A DNA stretch of 64,000 nucleotides. It comes from Microtetraspora glauca. Its GTDB lineage: Bacteria > Actinomycetota > Actinomycetes > Streptosporangiales > Streptosporangiaceae. The stretch lies in the NCBI GenBank assembly GCA_001570385.1, contig BBYL01000018.1, positions 62,001 through 126,000 on the forward strand, read 5' to 3'. The position numbers and the translations under genes were made by a program. The notes under the pieces are model-generated. The model had not been told where the DNA came from. It worked only from the letters and a program-made list of their open reading frames with translations, and searched no databases. How positions within the stretch are numbered: the first letter of the stretch is position 1; every line of letters begins with the position of its first letter. Positions 16,275 through 24,832 of this stretch are shown here, one piece after another.

Positions 16275-17767
16275 GATCGCGTCCTCCTCAGGTGCGGCGC
16301 GTACCGCTGGATCAGCGGCCAGGCCAGCAGGATCACAATGACGGTGTAGATCACATAGGAGACGGGCCCGCCCAGCAGCCCGGACAGGTCACCTCCCGAG
16401 AGCTGGAGCGAGCGCCTGCCCTGGAGCTCGGCGCGCGGGCCGAGGATGACCCCGACGATGAGCGGAAGCACCGGCAGGCCGAACCTGCGCATGCCGAACC
16501 CGAGCAGTCCGAGCAGCAGGAGCAGCAGCAGGTCGAGCGGCTGGGCGTTCACCGCGTAGGCGCCCATCGTCGCGAAGAACAGGATCCCCGCGTACAGGTA
16601 GGGCCGGGGGATCCGCAGCAGCCTCGCCCAGGCGGGGGCGAGCGGCAGATTCAGGACGAGCAGCAGCAGGTTGCCGATGAACAGGCTGGCGATCAGCGTC
16701 CAGACCAGCGTGGACTCGCGCTCGAACAGCAGCGGCCCCGGCTGGATGCCGTACGACTGGAACGCCGCCAGCATGACCGCGGCGGTCGCGTTCGTCGGCA
16801 GGCCGATGGCCAGCATCGGCACGAGCGTGCCCGCCGCGGACGCGTTGTTCGCCGCCTCCGGGCCCGCGACGCCCTCGATCGCCCCCTTGCCGAACTGCTC
16901 CGGGTGCCTGGTCAGCTTCCGCTCCGTCGCGTACGACAGGAAGGTGGGGATCTCCGCGCCGCCCGCGGGAAGCGCCCCGAACGGGAACCCGTACGCGGTG
17001 CCGCGCAGCCACGGCTTCCACGACCGTTTCCAGTCGTCGCGGCCCATCCACGGCCGGCCGACCGGGATCACCTCTCCCGGCCTCCCGCGAAGGTGCGCGG
17101 CCACCCACAGGGCCTCGCCGACGGCGAAGATCCCGACGGCCACGATGACCACGTCGATGCCGTCGGCGAGCTGCGGGAGACCGAACGTGAGCCGCTGCTG
17201 CCCGCTCACCGCGTCGATGCCGACCAGGCCGATCACCAGGCCGATCAGCAGCGAGGCGAAACCGCGCACGCGCGAGGTGCCGAGCACCGCGGTGACCGCG
17301 ATGAAGGCCAGGATCATGATCGCGAAGTAGTCCGGCGCGCCGAGGTCGATCGCGAACGTCACCACCACGGGGGTGACGAACACGAGGAGCAGGGTGCCGA
17401 TCGTCCCCGCCACGAACGAGCCGATCGCCGCGGTCGCGAGCGCCTGCGCCGCCCGCCCGGCCTTCGCCATCTTGTTGCCCTCGACGGCGGTGACGACCGA
17501 GGACGACTCGCCCGGGGTGTTCAGCAGGATCGAGGTGGTGGACCCGCCGTACATGCCGCCGTAGAAGATGCCGGCGAACAGGATGAACGCCTGCGTCGGG
17601 TTCATCCCGTACGTCACGGGCAGCAGCAGCGCCACGGTCATCGCCGGGCCGATGCCCGGCAGCACGCCGACCGCCGTGCCGACGGTGACGCCGACCAGGG
17701 AGAGCAGCAGGTTCATCGGGGTGACGACGTTCGCGAACCCCTCAAGCAGGTGGAACAGGTTGTCCAT
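16271..17767 (-). CDS. tctA: Tripartite tricarboxylate transporter, large permease subunit
   Basis: A 498-aa TctA-family membrane protein with about 10-12 hydrophobic segments. It is the channel-forming subunit of a binding-protein-dependent secondary transporter for citrate or other carboxylates. Family blocks are clear: GVLPGIGPAMTVALLLP, FYGGMYGGSTTSILLNTPGE, and FGALPAGGAEIPTFLSY in the second half. ATG 17767 overlaps the tctB stop (TGATG). A longer frame up to 18223 is a shadow of tctB. Operon order is tctC-tctB-tctA-usp. Confidence 0.93.
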   Translation of the reverse strand: MDNLFHLLEGFANVVTPMNLLLSLVGVTVGTAVGVLPGIGPAMTVALLLPVTYGMNPTQAFILFAGIFYGGMYGGSTTSILLNTPGESSSVVTAVEGNKMAKAGRAAQALATAAIGSFVAGTIGTLLLVFVTPVVVTFAIDLGAPDYFAIMILAFIAVTAVLGTSRVRGFASLLIGLVIGLVGIDAVSGQQRLTFGLPQLADGIDVVIVAVGIFAVGEALWVAAHLRGRPGEVIPVGRPWMGRDDWKRSWKPWLRGTAYGFPFGALPAGGAEIPTFLSYATERKLTRHPEQFGKGAIEGVAGPEAANNASAAGTLVPMLAIGLPTNATAAVMLAAFQSYGIQPGPLLFERESTLVWTLIASLFIGNLLLLVLNLPLAPAWARLLRIPRPYLYAGILFFATMGAYAVNAQPLDLLLLLLLGLLGFGMRRFGLPVLPLIVGVILGPRAELQGRRSLQLSGGDLSGLLGGPVSYVIYTVIVILLAWPLIQRYAPHLRRTRS

Positions 17768-18303
17768 CAGAGGATTCCTTGCAGGACGCCGGCCGGGAGG
17801 TTGACCCCGAGCCCGATGGCGAACCCGTAGAAGGTGACCAGCGACAGCGTCAGCGCGATCGCCAGATTGCGGAGGTAGTGCCGGTTGCCCAGGGCGAACG
17901 CCGACCCCCAGAACAGGAGGGTCCCGCTGATCACCCAGCCGAGCCAGTCGATCAGCACCGCGTTCACGGCGAAGGCGCCGATCAGCAGCAGCACCGTACG
18001 CCAGTCGATCCGGCTGGACAGGTCGACGTCCTCGCCGCCCTCGGGCTCGCCGCGGCCACCACGCGCGACGTCGATCGCGTAGATCACGGCGACCACGAGG
18101 AGCAGCACGCCCAGGATCATCGGCACCGGGCGGGGTCCGATGGGATCGTTGCTGCTCGTCAGGTGCGCGATGCCGGTCGCGTCGACGATCACCAGGGCAC
18201 CCGTCAGGGCGAGGAACGCGCACACGCCGTACTGCGCGCGATCCCCGGCCCCTGACGGCTGAGCGTCCACGTCGCCGTTCCGCTCGTCTGTCCTTACGCT
18301 CAT
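17767..18303 (-). CDS. tctB: Tripartite tricarboxylate transporter, small permease subunit
   Basis: A 178-aa TctB-type membrane protein with four hydrophobic segments, normal for this poorly conserved subunit. A charged loop (RGGRGEPEGGEDVDLSSR) follows helix 2. It partners TctA in the membrane. ATG 18303 overlaps the stop of tctC and its own stop overlaps the start of tctA, so all three subunits are translationally coupled. Confidence 0.9.
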   Translation of the reverse strand: MSVRTDERNGDVDAQPSGAGDRAQYGVCAFLALTGALVIVDATGIAHLTSSNDPIGPRPVPMILGVLLLVVAVIYAIDVARGGRGEPEGGEDVDLSSRIDWRTVLLLIGAFAVNAVLIDWLGWVISGTLLFWGSAFALGNRHYLRNLAIALTLSLVTFYGFAIGLGVNLPAGVLQGIL

Positions 18304-19310
18304 GCCAGCCCGAGCTGCGTCAGGATCTCCGCGACCAGCTTGTCCTGCTCCGCGAGGAAGGCGGTGAACTGGTCGCCGGTGACGAAGGCGTCGGTCCAGC
18401 CGCGCTTGACCAGCTCGCCCTTCCAGAGGTCAGAGCCGTGCATCGTGGTCAGCGCGTCGATCCACACCTTCTTGTCCGCGTCGCTGATGCCGGGCGGCGC
18501 GACGATGCCGCGCCAGTTCGTGAAGACGAAGTCGATGCCGGCGGACTTCATCGTCGGGACGTCCTTGATCACCTCGACCGGCTCCTCGCTGGTCACCGCG
18601 AGCACCCGGATCTGGCCGGCCTGGACCTGGTCCAGGAACTCGCTGTACCCGCTGGCGCCGAAGGCGATCTTGTTGCCGAGGATCGCCGGCAGCAGCTCTC
18701 CACCGCCGTCGTAGGAGATGAAGTTGACCTCCTTGGGGTCGATGCCGACCTGCTTGGCGAGTTGCATCGGCAGGAGGTGGTCCGGGCCGCCGGGCAGCGA
18801 GCCGCCGCCGACCGCCAGCCCCTTGGGGTTCTTCTTCCACGCGGTGACGAGATCGTTGATCGTCTGGTACGGGGAGTCCTTGGGCACCACGATGGCGCCG
18901 GCCTCCTCGATCAGCTTGGCGATCGGGGTCGTCTGGGTCAGGGTCGCCTGCGACTTCGAGGTGTAGGAGGCGCCGACCACGCCGAGCCCCATCTGCATGG
19001 CGAGCTTGCCGTTGCCCTTCTCGTTCACCGTGCGCTGGAGGCCGACCGTGCCGCCCGCGCCGGGCAGGTTGAACACCTGCACACCGGAGGCGATCTTGGC
19101 GTCCTCCATCACCTTCGCCACGGTCCTGGCCGTGGTGTCGTACCCTCCGCCGGGGGTGTTGGGCACCATGAGGCGCAGGCCGGCGACGGGTGCCCCGGCC
19201 GCGCCCGCGGCGGTGGTCTCGTCCTTCTGCGCGGTGGCGCCACAGGCGGTCGCCGCGAGCATCACGACGCCGGTCACGGCGCTGAGAAGTGCGGTGAATC
19301 GAGTTCTCAC
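18300..19310 (-). CDS. tctC: Tripartite tricarboxylate transporter substrate-binding lipoprotein
   Basis: A 336-aa TctC/Bug-family binding protein. A type II signal peptide ends at Cys23 (LAATAC), so the mature protein is a membrane-anchored lipoprotein. Mature-domain hallmarks are LMVPNTPGGGYDTTARTVAK, GAGGTVGLQ and the later NWRGIVAPPGI. GTG 19310 is chosen because it places the lipobox correctly. ATG 19337 adds nine residues and has no ribosome site. The ligand is likely a carboxylate, not defined by sequence. The divergent two-component system probably controls it. Confidence 0.9.
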   Translation of the reverse strand: MRTRFTALLSAVTGVVMLAATACGATAQKDETTAAGAAGAPVAGLRLMVPNTPGGGYDTTARTVAKVMEDAKIASGVQVFNLPGAGGTVGLQRTVNEKGNGKLAMQMGLGVVGASYTSKSQATLTQTTPIAKLIEEAGAIVVPKDSPYQTINDLVTAWKKNPKGLAVGGGSLPGGPDHLLPMQLAKQVGIDPKEVNFISYDGGGELLPAILGNKIAFGASGYSEFLDQVQAGQIRVLAVTSEEPVEVIKDVPTMKSAGIDFVFTNWRGIVAPPGISDADKKVWIDALTTMHGSDLWKGELVKRGWTDAFVTGDQFTAFLAEQDKLVAEILTQLGLA

Positions 19311-19409
19311 AGGTCCGTCTCTTTCGTTTTGCGGCATCCCAGCGCCATGATTGTGGCGACCTGGCCGCATCCCGTCTGCCTTGTGTCACCAGCGAAGATT
19401 GAGTTCATT

Positions 19410-21071
19410 GTGGTCGTGATATTCCGCCGGCACACCCTGGCGGGCGAGCTATTGGCGCTCCAACTCGCCATCATCGTGGTCGTCCTGGTCGCGGTCGGCG
19501 CCGTCTCCGTGGCCCAGTCGAAGGCGACGTTCGACCGCGTCGAGGGACGGCGGGTGACCGCGCTGGCCGAGCAGATGGCCAGCACCCCGCTGGTGCGCAT
19601 CCAGATCGACCGGCCGGCGCCCGGAGAGATGCTCGCACCACTGGTCCAGACCACGCTCACCCAGTCCGGCGTCACCTCGGTGACGGTGGCGAACCTCGAC
19701 GGCAAGATCATCAGCTCGTCGAACCCCCGGCTGGTGGGAACGCGGCTGCCGTACGGAGATCCCGGCGTCGCCCACGCGCGCGGCTGGTCCGGGGAGCTCG
19801 GCGTGGGGTCCACCCGTGAGCTGGTGGCCCAGGTCCCCGTGCTCGGGGCCGGTCCCGACAACCTCGGCCGCCACCTCGGCACCGTGATGATCGGCCGGGC
19901 GTCGCCGACGGTCTGGGAGCGGCTGGTCGGCGCGTCCTCGTACCTGCTCACCTATCTCGGCATCGCGAGCGCGCTCGGGCTGATCGGGTCGTGGCTGCTG
20001 GCCCGCCGGATCAAGCACCAGACCCTCGGCCTGGAGCCGCGCGAGATCGCCGGCCTCGCCGAGCACCGGGAGGCCATGCTGTACGGCATCGCCGAGGGGG
20101 TGATCGCGCTCGACCCGCAGCTGCGGCTCACCCTGGTCAACGAGGTCGGCCGCAGGCTGCTCGACCTCCCGGACCACTGTGTCGGGATGAGCCTGGCCGA
20201 CCTGCGGATCGAGGGCCGGCTGCACGACGTGCTGGCCGGCACCGGCGATGAGACCGAGGCCCGGGACGAGGTCGTCGTACGGCGCGGCCGGGTGTTGGTC
20301 ATGAACCGGATGAACGTCACCAAGGACGGGCGCAGGCTCGGATCCGTGACGACGCTGCGGGACCGGACCGAGCTGGCCCAGCTCGAACGCGAGCTCGGCT
20401 CGTTCCGCAGTTCCACCGAACTGCTCCGCGCCCAGGCGCACGAGTTCTCCAACCAACTGCACATCATCTCGGGGCTGATCCAGATCGAGGAGCATGACGA
20501 AGTGGTGCGATACGTACGCGCGCTGCGCCGCCACCGCGAGTCGCTCGACCTGACCCTGACCAGCCAGGTCCGGGACACGGCCGTCGCCGCGCTGCTGATG
20601 GCGAAGTCGTCCCTGGCCGCGGAGCGCAAGGTCCACCTGCGGGTCTCGCAGCGTACGGCGCTGGAACGGCTGGAGCCGGCGGACTCCGCCGACGTCGCCA
20701 CGGTGGTCGGCAACCTCGTCGACAACGCCGTGGACGCGGCGGGCGCGGTGGACACGGGAGCCGCGGTGGACGCGGACAAGGAGGCGTGGGTGGAGGTCGA
20801 GCTGCGCCAGGACGCGTCCAGCGTGGAGATCGTGGTGCGCGACTCCGGGCCGGGGATCGCGCCCGAACTGGCCCACGAGGTGTTCACCCGGGGGTTCACC
20901 ACGAAGGCCGCCCAGGGCGGCGAGCGCGGCATGGGCCTGGCGCTCACCCGGCTGGTCTGCGAGCGCCGCGGCGGCGAGGTCGCGGTAGCCAACACCCCCG
21001 AGGGAGCCATGTTCACGGCCTCGCTGTCCGTCGGCCACCCGGCCGCCAAGATGGCGGAGGGGCGCCGATGA
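19410..21071 (+). CDS. CitA/DcuS-type sensor histidine kinase
   Basis: About 553 aa. One membrane helix lies near residues 14-36, then an extracytoplasmic PDC/CACHE-type sensor of about 140 residues, a second helix near 178-198, a cytoplasmic PAS domain (ML YGIAEGVIALD region, about 215-310), a SpoB-like dimerisation segment with phosphoacceptor His344 in AHEFSNQLHIISG, and an HATPase domain (GNLVDNAVDAA, RDSGPGI, GERGMGLAL). This class senses citrate, malate or similar carboxylates outside the cell. It is divergent from tctC with about 99 bp between starts. GTG 19410 is used; GTG 19416 is equally possible. The ATG of the response regulator overlaps its stop. Confidence 0.88.
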   Translation: MVVIFRRHTLAGELLALQLAIIVVVLVAVGAVSVAQSKATFDRVEGRRVTALAEQMASTPLVRIQIDRPAPGEMLAPLVQTTLTQSGVTSVTVANLDGKIISSSNPRLVGTRLPYGDPGVAHARGWSGELGVGSTRELVAQVPVLGAGPDNLGRHLGTVMIGRASPTVWERLVGASSYLLTYLGIASALGLIGSWLLARRIKHQTLGLEPREIAGLAEHREAMLYGIAEGVIALDPQLRLTLVNEVGRRLLDLPDHCVGMSLADLRIEGRLHDVLAGTGDETEARDEVVVRRGRVLVMNRMNVTKDGRRLGSVTTLRDRTELAQLERELGSFRSSTELLRAQAHEFSNQLHIISGLIQIEEHDEVVRYVRALRRHRESLDLTLTSQVRDTAVAALLMAKSSLAAERKVHLRVSQRTALERLEPADSADVATVVGNLVDNAVDAAGAVDTGAAVDADKEAWVEVELRQDASSVEIVVRDSGPGIAPELAHEVFTRGFTTKAAQGGERGMGLALTRLVCERRGGEVAVANTPEGAMFTASLSVGHPAAKMAEGRR

Positions 21072-21742
21072 TCGACGTCCTGGTCGTCGACGACGACTTC
21101 ATGGTGGCCCGGATCAACCGCGGGTTCGTCGACCGGGTCGACGGGTTCCGCGTCGTGGGCACGGCGAACACCGGCGAGCAGACGCTCACGGCCGTCGCCG
21201 AACTGCGTCCCGACCTCGTCCTGCTCGACCTCTACCTGCCCGACATCTTCGGCCTGGACGTCATCACGCGGCTGCGGGCCGCCGGCCACGACTGCGACGT
21301 CCTGGTGATCAGTGCCGCGCGGGAGATCGACGCCGTCCGCGGCGCCGTACGCCAGGGCGTGGTCAACTACCTGCTGAAGCCGTTCGACATCGAGGACCTG
21401 CGCGTCCGGCTGGAGCAGTACGCCGCCCAGCGCAAGGACGTGCCCACGGAGGCGCTCCTGGGCCAGAGCGAGGTGGACCGGGTGCTGGCCCGGGGCGGCG
21501 CCGCGGCGGTGGCGGCCCCGCCGCCGAAGGGCATGAGCGCCGAGACCGCGGACCTGGTCGCGCGTGCCCTGCGCGGCGAGGACGGGACGCTGTCCGCCGC
21601 CGAATGCGCGGTCCTGGTCGGCATCTCGCGGGTCAGCGCGCGCCGCTACCTCGAATACTTCTGCGAGACCGGCCGCGCCGAGGTGTCCCTGCGGTACGGC
21701 GCCGCCGGCCGGCCGGAGCGCCGCTACACCTGGCTGCGCTGA
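21068..21742 (+). CDS. CitB/DcuR-type response regulator
   Basis: A 224-aa receiver plus DNA-binding protein. Acidic residues D8-D10, phosphoacceptor Asp54 in LLDLYLP, and LLKPFD are in the expected places. The C-terminal part (SAAECAVLVGISRVSARRYLEYF) is the CitB-type helix-turn-helix. The start overlaps the kinase stop by 4 bp. The predicted target is the divergent tctCBA-usp operon. Its last 19 bp overlap tail-to-tail with the aldolase gene on the other strand, and both frames are convincing. Confidence 0.92.
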   Translation: MIDVLVVDDDFMVARINRGFVDRVDGFRVVGTANTGEQTLTAVAELRPDLVLLDLYLPDIFGLDVITRLRAAGHDCDVLVISAAREIDAVRGAVRQGVVNYLLKPFDIEDLRVRLEQYAAQRKDVPTEALLGQSEVDRVLARGGAAAVAAPPPKGMSAETADLVARALRGEDGTLSAAECAVLVGISRVSARRYLEYFCETGRAEVSLRYGAAGRPERRYTWLR

Positions 21743-22563
21743 GCGACCGTACGGAGCAGGTGGGCGGTCGCGTCGATCATGCCGTCCCTGGCGGCGGTGA
21801 GACGCGGCCGGGGGTCCGCGCCGGACGGGTCCTGCTCGATCGACCTGCTGATCGCCTCGGTGAACGCGACGTTCAGCGCCGTACCGATGTTGATCTTCTT
21901 CATGCCGGCCTCGACGGCCCGGCGCAGCTCGTCGTCGGGCACCCCCGAGGAGCCGTGCAGGACCAGCGGCACCGGCAGCGCCGCGCGCAGCGCCGCGATC
22001 AACGCGTGGTCGAGCCGCGCGACGCGCGCGGTCATCGCGTGCGAACTGCCCACCGCCACCGCGAGGGCGTCCACGCCGGTGGCGGAGACGAACGCGGCGG
22101 CCTCGCCGGGATCCGTGCGCACACCCGGCGCGTGCGCGCCGTCCTTCCCGCCGACCTCGCCGAGCTCGGCCTCCAGCCACAGGCCGTTCTCGTGCGCCCA
22201 CTCGGCGGCGGCCCTCGTCCTGGCCACGTTCATCTCGTACGGATCCAGCGACGCGTCGTACATCACGGAGCTGAACCCGGCGTCGGCGGCCTGGTACATC
22301 AGCGCGTCGTCGGTCACGTGGTCGAGGTGGAGGGCGACCGGCACCGTGGCGGCGGCGGCGATGGCGGTCGCGGCGGCGGCGAGGGGCGCCAGCCTCCCGA
22401 GCCGGAACCGTACGGCGTTCTCGCTGACCTGGAGGATCACCGGCGTACCGACCCGCTCGGCCGCCGCCGCGACGGCCTCGGCGTGCTCGAGAGTGATGAT
22501 GTTGAACGCGCACACTCCGCCGGGTGCGGTCCCGACTATCGAGGCGGTCGTGGCGAGCGGCAT
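21724..22563 (-). CDS. Class II fructose/tagatose-bisphosphate aldolase
   Basis: A 279-aa class II ketose-bisphosphate aldolase (FbaA/GatY/KbaY group). Zinc-binding ALHLDHVTDD is near residue 80, GEVGGKDG near 140, and the C-terminal LHGSSGVPDDE and GMKKINIGTAL phosphate-binding segments are intact. ATG 22563 has GCAGGAGATCAC before it and lies 28 bp inside the end of the upstream kinase gene. With that kinase it would turn a ketose-1- or 6-phosphate into triose phosphates. Tagatose and fructose forms cannot be told apart here. The 3' end overlaps the convergent response-regulator gene. Confidence 0.9.
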   Translation of the reverse strand: MPLATTASIVGTAPGGVCAFNIITLEHAEAVAAAAERVGTPVILQVSENAVRFRLGRLAPLAAAATAIAAAATVPVALHLDHVTDDALMYQAADAGFSSVMYDASLDPYEMNVARTRAAAEWAHENGLWLEAELGEVGGKDGAHAPGVRTDPGEAAAFVSATGVDALAVAVGSSHAMTARVARLDHALIAALRAALPVPLVLHGSSGVPDDELRRAVEAGMKKINIGTALNVAFTEAISRSIEQDPSGADPRPRLTAARDGMIDATAHLLRTVAQRSQV

Positions 22564-23459
22564 GTGATCTCCTGCAGGAATTCGCGGTAGGCGGTCAGGT
22601 CGATGTCCCCCGCGACGGGGGAGAGGACGGCGGCGGCCGACATCGCGGCCGCGTCCGCGAGGGCGCGGGGCCAGTCGACCGGCCCGGGGGAGAGCAGGGC
22701 CCTGGCCAGCGCGGCGGCCACGGCGTCCCCGGCTCCGGTGGGATTGCCCGACAGCCGCCTGGGCGGGCGGACGGTCCAGCTCCCGCCGGGCGTGACCCCC
22801 AGGAGGCCGTCGGCGCCCCGCGAGACGACCACCGCGGCGGGTCCGGCGGCGAGCAGTTGCCGCGCGGCCTCCTCGACGGGTCCCGGCCCGGCGACCCTGG
22901 CCAGCTCGGCGGCGTTCGGCTTGGCGACGTCGGGTCGCGCCGCCAGTCCGAGCCGGAGCGGCTCGTGGTCGGCGTCGAGCAGGACGCGCACGTCGTGGCG
23001 TCTGGCGTCGGCGATGAGCTGGGCGTAGGCGTCCTGGCCGACCCCGGGTGGCACGCTTCCCGACAGCACGACGACCCGGGCGTCCCGGCACAGCTCCACG
23101 AACAGGGCGCGGAACCGCCGCCACTCCGGCTCCGTGACCGAGGGGCCGGGCTCGTTGAACACGGTGGCATCGCCGGACACCACCGTGACGGTGCGCCGGG
23201 AGTCGCCCTCGATCGTCCCGAAGCGGGCCGGGATCCCGGCCCGGGAGAGGTCGCCCGCGATCTCCGCTCCGGTGCGGCCGCCGGCCAGACCGGTGACGCG
23301 GACGTCGGCGCCGAGGGAGGCGAGCACGCGGGCGACGTTGACGCCCTTTCCTCCGGCCCGCTGGTGGACCGCGGTGACGCGGTGGCTGGAGTTCGGCACC
23401 AGCCCGTCCACCTCGTACGTCACGTCCAGGGCGGCGTTGAGGGTGACGGTGAGGATCAT
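22536..23459 (-). CDS. PfkB-family sugar-phosphate kinase (1-phosphofructokinase/tagatose-6-P kinase type)
   Basis: A 307-aa ribokinase-fold enzyme of the FruK/LacC branch. The N-terminal signature is AGGKGVNVARVLASLG (about residues 35-50), and the C-terminal active site is NPTGAGDAVAAAL, with the catalytic Asp in GAGD. It phosphorylates a ketose phosphate that the overlapping aldolase then cleaves. ATG 23459 has an AGGAGG-containing leader. It is divergent from a DeoR repressor, the usual partner of such operons. No isomerase or deaminase (AgaS/LacAB) is present, so the entry sugar is undefined. Confidence 0.9.
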   Translation of the reverse strand: MILTVTLNAALDVTYEVDGLVPNSSHRVTAVHQRAGGKGVNVARVLASLGADVRVTGLAGGRTGAEIAGDLSRAGIPARFGTIEGDSRRTVTVVSGDATVFNEPGPSVTEPEWRRFRALFVELCRDARVVVLSGSVPPGVGQDAYAQLIADARRHDVRVLLDADHEPLRLGLAARPDVAKPNAAELARVAGPGPVEEAARQLLAAGPAAVVVSRGADGLLGVTPGGSWTVRPPRRLSGNPTGAGDAVAAALARALLSPGPVDWPRALADAAAMSAAAVLSPVAGDIDLTAYREFLQEITCRSPRPPR

Positions 23460-23515
23460 GTCGCGACCTGACCTCCTGATGCGTATTTCTGTGCACAATA
23501 TGTCATTAACAATCA

Positions 23516-23526
23516 AATATGCGCAA
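23516..23526. promoter_or_regulatory. Candidate DeoR operator 11-mer (copy 1)
   Basis: AATATGCGCAA lies between the divergent pfkB-type kinase gene and deoR. The identical 11-mer recurs at 24577-24587 before the ABC transporter. A TGTGCACA palindrome (23490-23497) lies 20 bp away in the same gap. An exact match in two control regions of one sugar module suggests binding by the DeoR protein encoded between them (inference). Confidence 0.55.
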
Positions 23527-23592
23527 GCTGGAGGTTGGATACGCTTACGCTTCGCGGAACCGAGAACGGGTGGAAGCGGCGAGGAGGGGCCC

Positions 23593-24378
23593 ATGTCGAG
23601 CCACGAACGGTGGAACGAGCTGCTCGCGATCCTGGCCAGGGACGGCAAGGTCGAAGTGGACGCCGTGGCCGCCGAGCTCGGCGTGTCGGCCGCCACCATC
23701 CGGCGCGACCTGGACCACCTGAGCCGTCAGCAGATGTTGACCCGGACACGCGGCGGCGCCGTCGCCGGAGCGATCTCCTACGACCTGCCGCTGCAGTACA
23801 AGGCGGCGCGGCACGCGCCCGAGAAGCACCGCATCGCCACGGCCGCGGCGGCCCTGCTCCCGCCCGGAGCGATCGTCGGGCTGAACGGGGGGACCACGAC
23901 CACCGAGGTCGCCCGATCCCTCGCCAGTCGCGCGGACCTCGACCGGCAGGGCGGCGAGCCGAGCGTCACGGTGGTGACGAACGCGCTGAACATCGCCAAC
24001 GAACTCGTCGTCCGCAGGCACGTCAAGATCGTGGTGATCGGAGGCGTCGCGCTGCCCGAGTCGTACGAGCTGATCGGCCCGCTGGCGGACGGCGTGCTGC
24101 GGGAGATCTCGCTCGACTTCGCGGTCCTCGGCGTGGACGCGCTCGACCCGGAGGGCGGCGCCTTCGCCCATCACGAGGGCGAGGCGGGCATCAACCGGCT
24201 CATGGCCTCCCGGGCCGGCCGGGTGATCGTCGTGGCCGACTCCTCGAAGCTCGGCGGCCGCGCGTTCGCGCGGATCTGCCCCTGCTCCGCCATCGACACT
24301 CTGGTCACCGACCGCGACGCCCCCGCCGAGACGGTCCAGAGGTTCCGGGACGCCGGCGTCGACGTGGTCCAGGCCTGA
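23593..24378 (+). CDS. DeoR-family transcriptional regulator
   Basis: A 261-aa DeoR-type repressor. The N-terminal helix-turn-helix is VDAVAAELGVSAATIRRDLDHL, followed by the family TRTRGGAVAG linker and a DeoRC sugar-phosphate sensor domain (GLNGGTTTTEVAR, VVTNALNIANEL, VADSSKLGGRAF). The GAGGAGGGG ribosome site before ATG 23593 fixes the start; the longer frame to 23134 overlaps the divergent kinase gene. These proteins are usually released from DNA by a phosphorylated intermediate such as a ketose phosphate. It probably controls the kinase/aldolase pair and, by the shared 11-mer, the ABC transporter. Confidence 0.92.
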   Translation: MSSHERWNELLAILARDGKVEVDAVAAELGVSAATIRRDLDHLSRQQMLTRTRGGAVAGAISYDLPLQYKAARHAPEKHRIATAAAALLPPGAIVGLNGGTTTTEVARSLASRADLDRQGGEPSVTVVTNALNIANELVVRRHVKIVVIGGVALPESYELIGPLADGVLREISLDFAVLGVDALDPEGGAFAHHEGEAGINRLMASRAGRVIVVADSSKLGGRAFARICPCSAIDTLVTDRDAPAETVQRFRDAGVDVVQA

Positions 24379-24576
24379 CGCTCATCTGAGCGGCGGCCGG
24401 GCCGGGCCGCCCCCTGCTCATCCTCGCGCCCGGGCCCTGATCGTCGGGCTGCCGCGCCGTCTGAGGGCGCCCCTCCTCGGCTACGTACCGTCCATGCTCC
24501 ATCTCACTTCGTGATATTTGGCGATTCGTGTTCTTTGGGCTGGTACCAGTAGCTCGTATACGAGTGGAAAAGCGCT

Positions 24577-24596
24577 AATATGCGCAACATTGCGCA
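24577..24596. promoter_or_regulatory. Candidate DeoR operator (copy 2) within an inverted repeat
   Basis: AATATGCGCAA at 24577-24587 is identical to the element at 23516-23526. Here it forms part of a perfect inverted repeat, TGCGCAA-ca-TTGCGCA (24581-24596). It is about 270 bp before the ABC transporter start. Confidence 0.5.
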
Positions 24597-24675
24597 GCGC
24601 GCGTGCCCGGCCGGTCAGGGCCTCCGGTCATGCCGCCGGGTGTCCGCCGGGTGGCGCGCCTCCTCCTGATGGCCG

Positions 24676-24691
24676 CCTGGTATAGACCGGC
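24676..24691. promoter_or_regulatory. DasR-like (GntR/HutC) operator, site 1
   Basis: CCTGGTATAGACCGGC resembles the DasR-responsive element, whose consensus centres on TGGTCTAGACCA. It is one of three such sites in about 160 bp upstream of the binding-protein gene. No GntR gene lies in this window, so the regulator would be encoded elsewhere. Confidence 0.5.
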
Positions 24692-24732
24692 ATCGCTCCG
24701 GTGATGCACCTTCGTTGCAAATCCGATATTTC

Positions 24733-24747
24733 GCGGTATGGACCGGC
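24733..24747. promoter_or_regulatory. DasR-like operator, site 2
   Basis: GCGGTATGGACCGGC shares GGTA(T/C)(A/G)GACC with the sites at 24676 and 24817. Its centre is about 57 bp from site 1. Confidence 0.45.
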
Positions 24748-24816
24748 GCTTTGCGACCTGTTTAACCTTGGCTCCCAAGCCGCACAAAAGCGGCCTACCC
24801 CCTGTTCGGCTCTCAA

Positions 24817-24832
24817 CCGGTACAGACCAGTC
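24817..24832. promoter_or_regulatory. DasR-like operator, site 3
   Basis: CCGGTACAGACCAGTC lies 27 bp before the binding-protein ATG. Repressor binding here would block the promoter or early transcript. On the opposite strand it reads ACTGGTCTGTACC, close to the DasR consensus half ACTGGTC. Confidence 0.5.

Noticed and set aside
18438..19409. N-terminal extension of the sensor kinase frame
   Set aside because: It lies antisense to tctC and has no signal or domain. The kinase begins at its first membrane helix.
21724..23496. 590-aa frame joining kinase and aldolase regions as a fusion
   Set aside because: The kinase and aldolase are in different frames. The upstream part of this frame is a shadow of the kinase, and the aldolase has its own ribosome site.
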